Of a stretch of 21,110 nt of DNA, positions 19,286-21,110 are shown one piece after another. Positions within the stretch are counted from its first letter, which is position 1, and each line of letters opens with the position of its first letter. The translations under genes and the position numbers were made by a program. Origin of the DNA: Plakobranchus ocellatus (Eukaryota > Mollusca > Gastropoda > Plakobranchidae); assembly GCA_019648995.1 (NCBI GenBank), contig BLXT01004871.1, forward strand, positions 1,052,567-1,073,676, in the 5' to 3' direction. The notes beneath the pieces were generated by a model. That model did no database searches, was not told the origin of the DNA, and was given only the letters and a program-made list of their open reading frames with translations.

Positions 19286-19320
19286 AGTAACACTTGCATA
19301 CTCGTACTCAGCTGGTGAAA
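18925..19320. repeat. Duplicated ~180-210-bp module carrying GA microsatellites
   Basis: Two copies share a block of the form TTCGG-(2 nt)-AAATAGT..CC/TT..TTTCCCGA..GCCT..ATTTT (starting near 18976 and 19153). A GA microsatellite comes next (19032-19071 and 19235-19282), then GTTCAGTAACA and GCATACTCGTA. The second copy has a compound (GGGA)n(GATA)n(GA)n array at 19195-19282. A third partial TTTTCCCGAATGCTCGG unit begins at about 18929. Confidence 0.75.
19152..19183. repeat. Perfect 10-bp stem hairpin
   Basis: GTTCGGGAAA (19152-19161) and TTTCCCGAAC (19174-19183) are exact reverse complements around a 12-nt loop. The hairpin lies inside the second copy of the duplicated module; the first copy does not preserve it perfectly. 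Confidence 0.85.
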
Positions 19321-19364
19321 TTAGATGTAGAATCACGGCTCCTCTTGAAGTAAGTAGTGCCATT

Positions 19365-19520
19365 GAGCTGGTGGAGTAGTGGATTTAACTGTCCGGTAGG
19401 TCCTTAGCCAATCCCAAGTTCAAGGCCGTCTCACCATTCAAAGTTTGCTAAAATCTGTTTGTAACTTAGATCTCCAAAGGAAATAATCTCTTTTTTGTGT
19501 TTTGAATGTAATAAAAAAAA
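19365..19520 (+). mobile_element. tRNA-derived SINE-like element with A/B boxes and A-rich tail
   Basis: TGGTGGAGTAGTGG (19369-19382) matches a tRNA-like A box and CCCAAGTTCAAGGCC (19413-19427) a B box about 45 bases later. GTCCGGTAGG between them resembles the anticodon region. The sequence continues to an A-rich run (AATAAAAAAAAG) near 19509-19520 that could be the 3' tail. It is diverged from any functional tRNA. Confidence 0.45.
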
Positions 19521-19857
19521 GTGCTTTTAGTGAGAAATGAAGAAAACCGAGGATTTTTTTCAAGGTGGTGGACAATGCGACCACTGAAAGGGGGAGCATA
19601 CTAAGGGGTTAAGCTTGGGCATGCTTTCCCTAGAGTTCTTAAAGAGGACTTCAAAAAAAGCTATTTGGAGGCACTTTGGCATCAATTTGACTTATATTTT
19701 GTTCATACCTGTAGTAATGAAATATCTTTTTTTTTTAAATCCTGAAGCGGACTTTAACGCGGAAGACTGAAAATGCGGAAATCTGCCATTTTCTGTCAGT
19801 CGAAAGGATGTGGCGGCGGAAACAACGTAAAGTCACGCATGCGAAAAGCAGAATATT
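19521..19857. other. Intergenic, nothing firm
   Basis: A small imperfect hairpin (GACTG..AAAATG / CATTTT..CAGTC) lies around 19765-19800. A short frame from 19773 has no recognisable domain. Confidence 0.45.
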
Positions 19858-19917
19858 TCTGGGGTCTCCCTAGACTCGTTGGCAAGATACACCCCGTTTG
19901 GGGTCCCGCTAGACACT
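19858..19917 (+). repeat. Two units of the GGTCTCCCTAG repeat, inverted relative to 16760-16860
   Basis: TGGGGTCTCCCTAGACTCGT is followed 35-40 bases later by TTTGGGGTCCCGCTAGAC, with the same core, spacing and CTCGTT word as the - strand of 16760-16860. Confidence 0.6.
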
Positions 19918-20219
19918 TTGTTTATTATTTATATTTATTTTTATGTTTCCTGTTGCAGTTTGAAAACACATAGAGATTGTAACTGCAAATATAGCATATT
20001 ATCATTTTTTTAAACCATGAAGGAGAAAATTAATATTTTAAGTCCTGACCAACCTACTCCGAAATGTATTTATTAGGACGTTAATGGAACATGCAAGAAG
20101 GAAAGATTATCCTATATGCTGTAGGACCATGGCGTTCGTCACTAACTGGATTTCTCTGAGGCGTGGGTATATAATAGTATTGTTTCTTTCCCGGGTTTGT
20201 TGGACGTTAACCAAGATGA
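19918..20219. other. Intergenic, nothing recognised
   Basis: AT-rich DNA with no element or exon I can support. Confidence 0.45.
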
Positions 20220-20500
20220 GATCTTATTGGCCATTTTGACCTGTGAAACAAATAATTAGCCGAGCCTTAGTTTGATTAGTGCATGCTGGCTTAATGCAAG
20301 ACAAAACTTGGCCTGTGGGATTTGATTGGTGGGTTCAACCGTTTCGTGCCTGTAAGGCCTACAGCGCGGGGTGATGACGCGAGTTAATGGATTTTTTCCT
20401 TCTTCGAGAAGAAAGCAAGACAAGTTTTTATATCCTGGCATATTTTTTTTTTTTTGTGTGCGTGTATTACCTAACTGGCCTGGGCATTATATATGCAGTG
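20220..20500. promoter_or_regulatory. Possible promoter-like stretch
   Basis: Two inverted CCAAT boxes (ATTGG at 20226 and 20325), a TGACGC word (20375) in a small CpG-containing patch (20340-20385) and a TATATA-like word (20487-20496) occur within 280 bp. The spacing is not classical and no transcript start is known. It could belong to a gene to the right, or the words could be chance. Confidence 0.2.
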
Positions 20501-21110
20501 TTTTCTAGAAGCTGTAGGCAGTGTATACAAAAGGATGGCCGAGAGATAATTCAAGAGATCGCTGTGAGATAGACGGCCGATGTTAGTGACTTTGTAGATC
20601 AATGGATAGTTATCAGCCTGTTTTGAAATGCTTCTTCATTAAATACAGGAATACACTTTTCGTTCGATATTAGGCAAGACTTGGGGTGATTTCTGCTCTT
20701 AAGTCTATTCATAAGAACTCCTCGTCACACGTAGTGTTCAAACCTCAATAGCACCAAGCCATTCACGACAAGAGGGTATCAATAGACACCACAAGTATAT
20801 ATCTTATTGGACCGCATATAACAGCCAAATTCAGCGTAACGGGACTAGTTTGATCCCCGTTCATCTGGACAGAGAGGCAAAAATGACACTGGAAGCGGAA
20901 ACAATCCCTAATTATTGTCCGGAACTTGTCTTGAAAAAAAAAAACAACCAAAAACCAACAGCATAAAAAAACAATTTGTTTCATCAGTTACAAGACGCAC
21001 GAAGAATTCTAACAAACTTTGGGGGCGGGAATTAACAGATGGATAGAGGTGAGTGATTCTTTCAAAGGAGGGAGGTGTGGCAAAATGTTGATCAAAACCT
21101 GGAAATCTCA
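20501..21110. other. Right edge, no gene recognised
   Basis: Moderately AT-rich DNA. Near the end, GGGGGCGGGAA (21021-21031) precedes ATGGATAGAG/GTGAGT (21039-21054), which resembles a GC box followed by a short first coding exon and a splice donor. The exon would hold only ten coding bases, so it cannot be confirmed from this window. Confidence 0.35.

Noticed and set aside
18913-19363. Two - strand frames sharing EYEYA..VTELSLSLS
   Set aside because: The similarity is real but reflects the duplicated module plus the GA repeat, not a protein family.
19365-19430. A functional tRNA gene
   Set aside because: A and B boxes are recognisable, but the acceptor and anticodon stems do not pair properly, so a SINE-like relic is more likely.
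16262-19917. A complete LTR retroelement spanning the right flank
   Set aside because: I found no second LTR and no recognisable retroelement genes in the interval, so only an isolated LTR-like block is claimed.

Overview
The window is eukaryotic, AT-rich (by eye about 35% G+C) animal genomic DNA with short exons, T-rich splice acceptors, microsatellites and degraded mobile elements. One gene is clear: the C-terminal part of a GPCPD1/GDE5-type glycerophosphocholine phosphodiesterase on the + strand. The protein resembles its vertebrate homologue but differs throughout. The right flank is dense in the word TAGATCTA, which I associate with heterobranch gastropods, so a mollusc is my best guess for the host; this is an inference and not secure.

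Layout. Positions 1-582 are the end of an intron whose upstream exons, which should encode the N-terminal CBM20 starch-binding domain, lie off the left edge. Positions 583-12652 hold 11 coding exons (1,380 nt, 459 codons plus stop) whose phases agree at all ten junctions. They encode the end of the linker region, the whole GDPD catalytic domain and the C-terminal tail. Intron 2 carries a 434-bp inverted-repeat element that looks like a MITE. Intron 10 has a GC rather than GT donor and holds a minisatellite of about 1.77 kb (26 visible copies of a 65-70 bp unit, interrupted by a 14-N assembly gap). Positions 12653 to about 16250 are the 3' UTR and downstream DNA, with several AATAAA signals and a long CAG repeat. 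From about 16260 to the right edge I recognise no gene. That stretch is a mosaic of mobile-element relics: an LTR-like block on the - strand, three tRNA-derived SINE-like fragments, a 39/40-bp repeat present in both orientations, and a duplicated module carrying GA microsatellites. A CpG-containing, CCAAT-box-bearing stretch near 20220-20500 and a start-codon-plus-donor arrangement at 21039-21050 could belong to a neighbouring gene, but the support is weak.

The window therefore contains one housekeeping gene of choline/phospholipid metabolism plus repeats. I found no evidence of a new multi-gene system. The most useful observations are the forced GC-AG intron with its internal minisatellite and AATAAA hexamers, the intronic MITE, and the inverted 39/40-bp repeat family.
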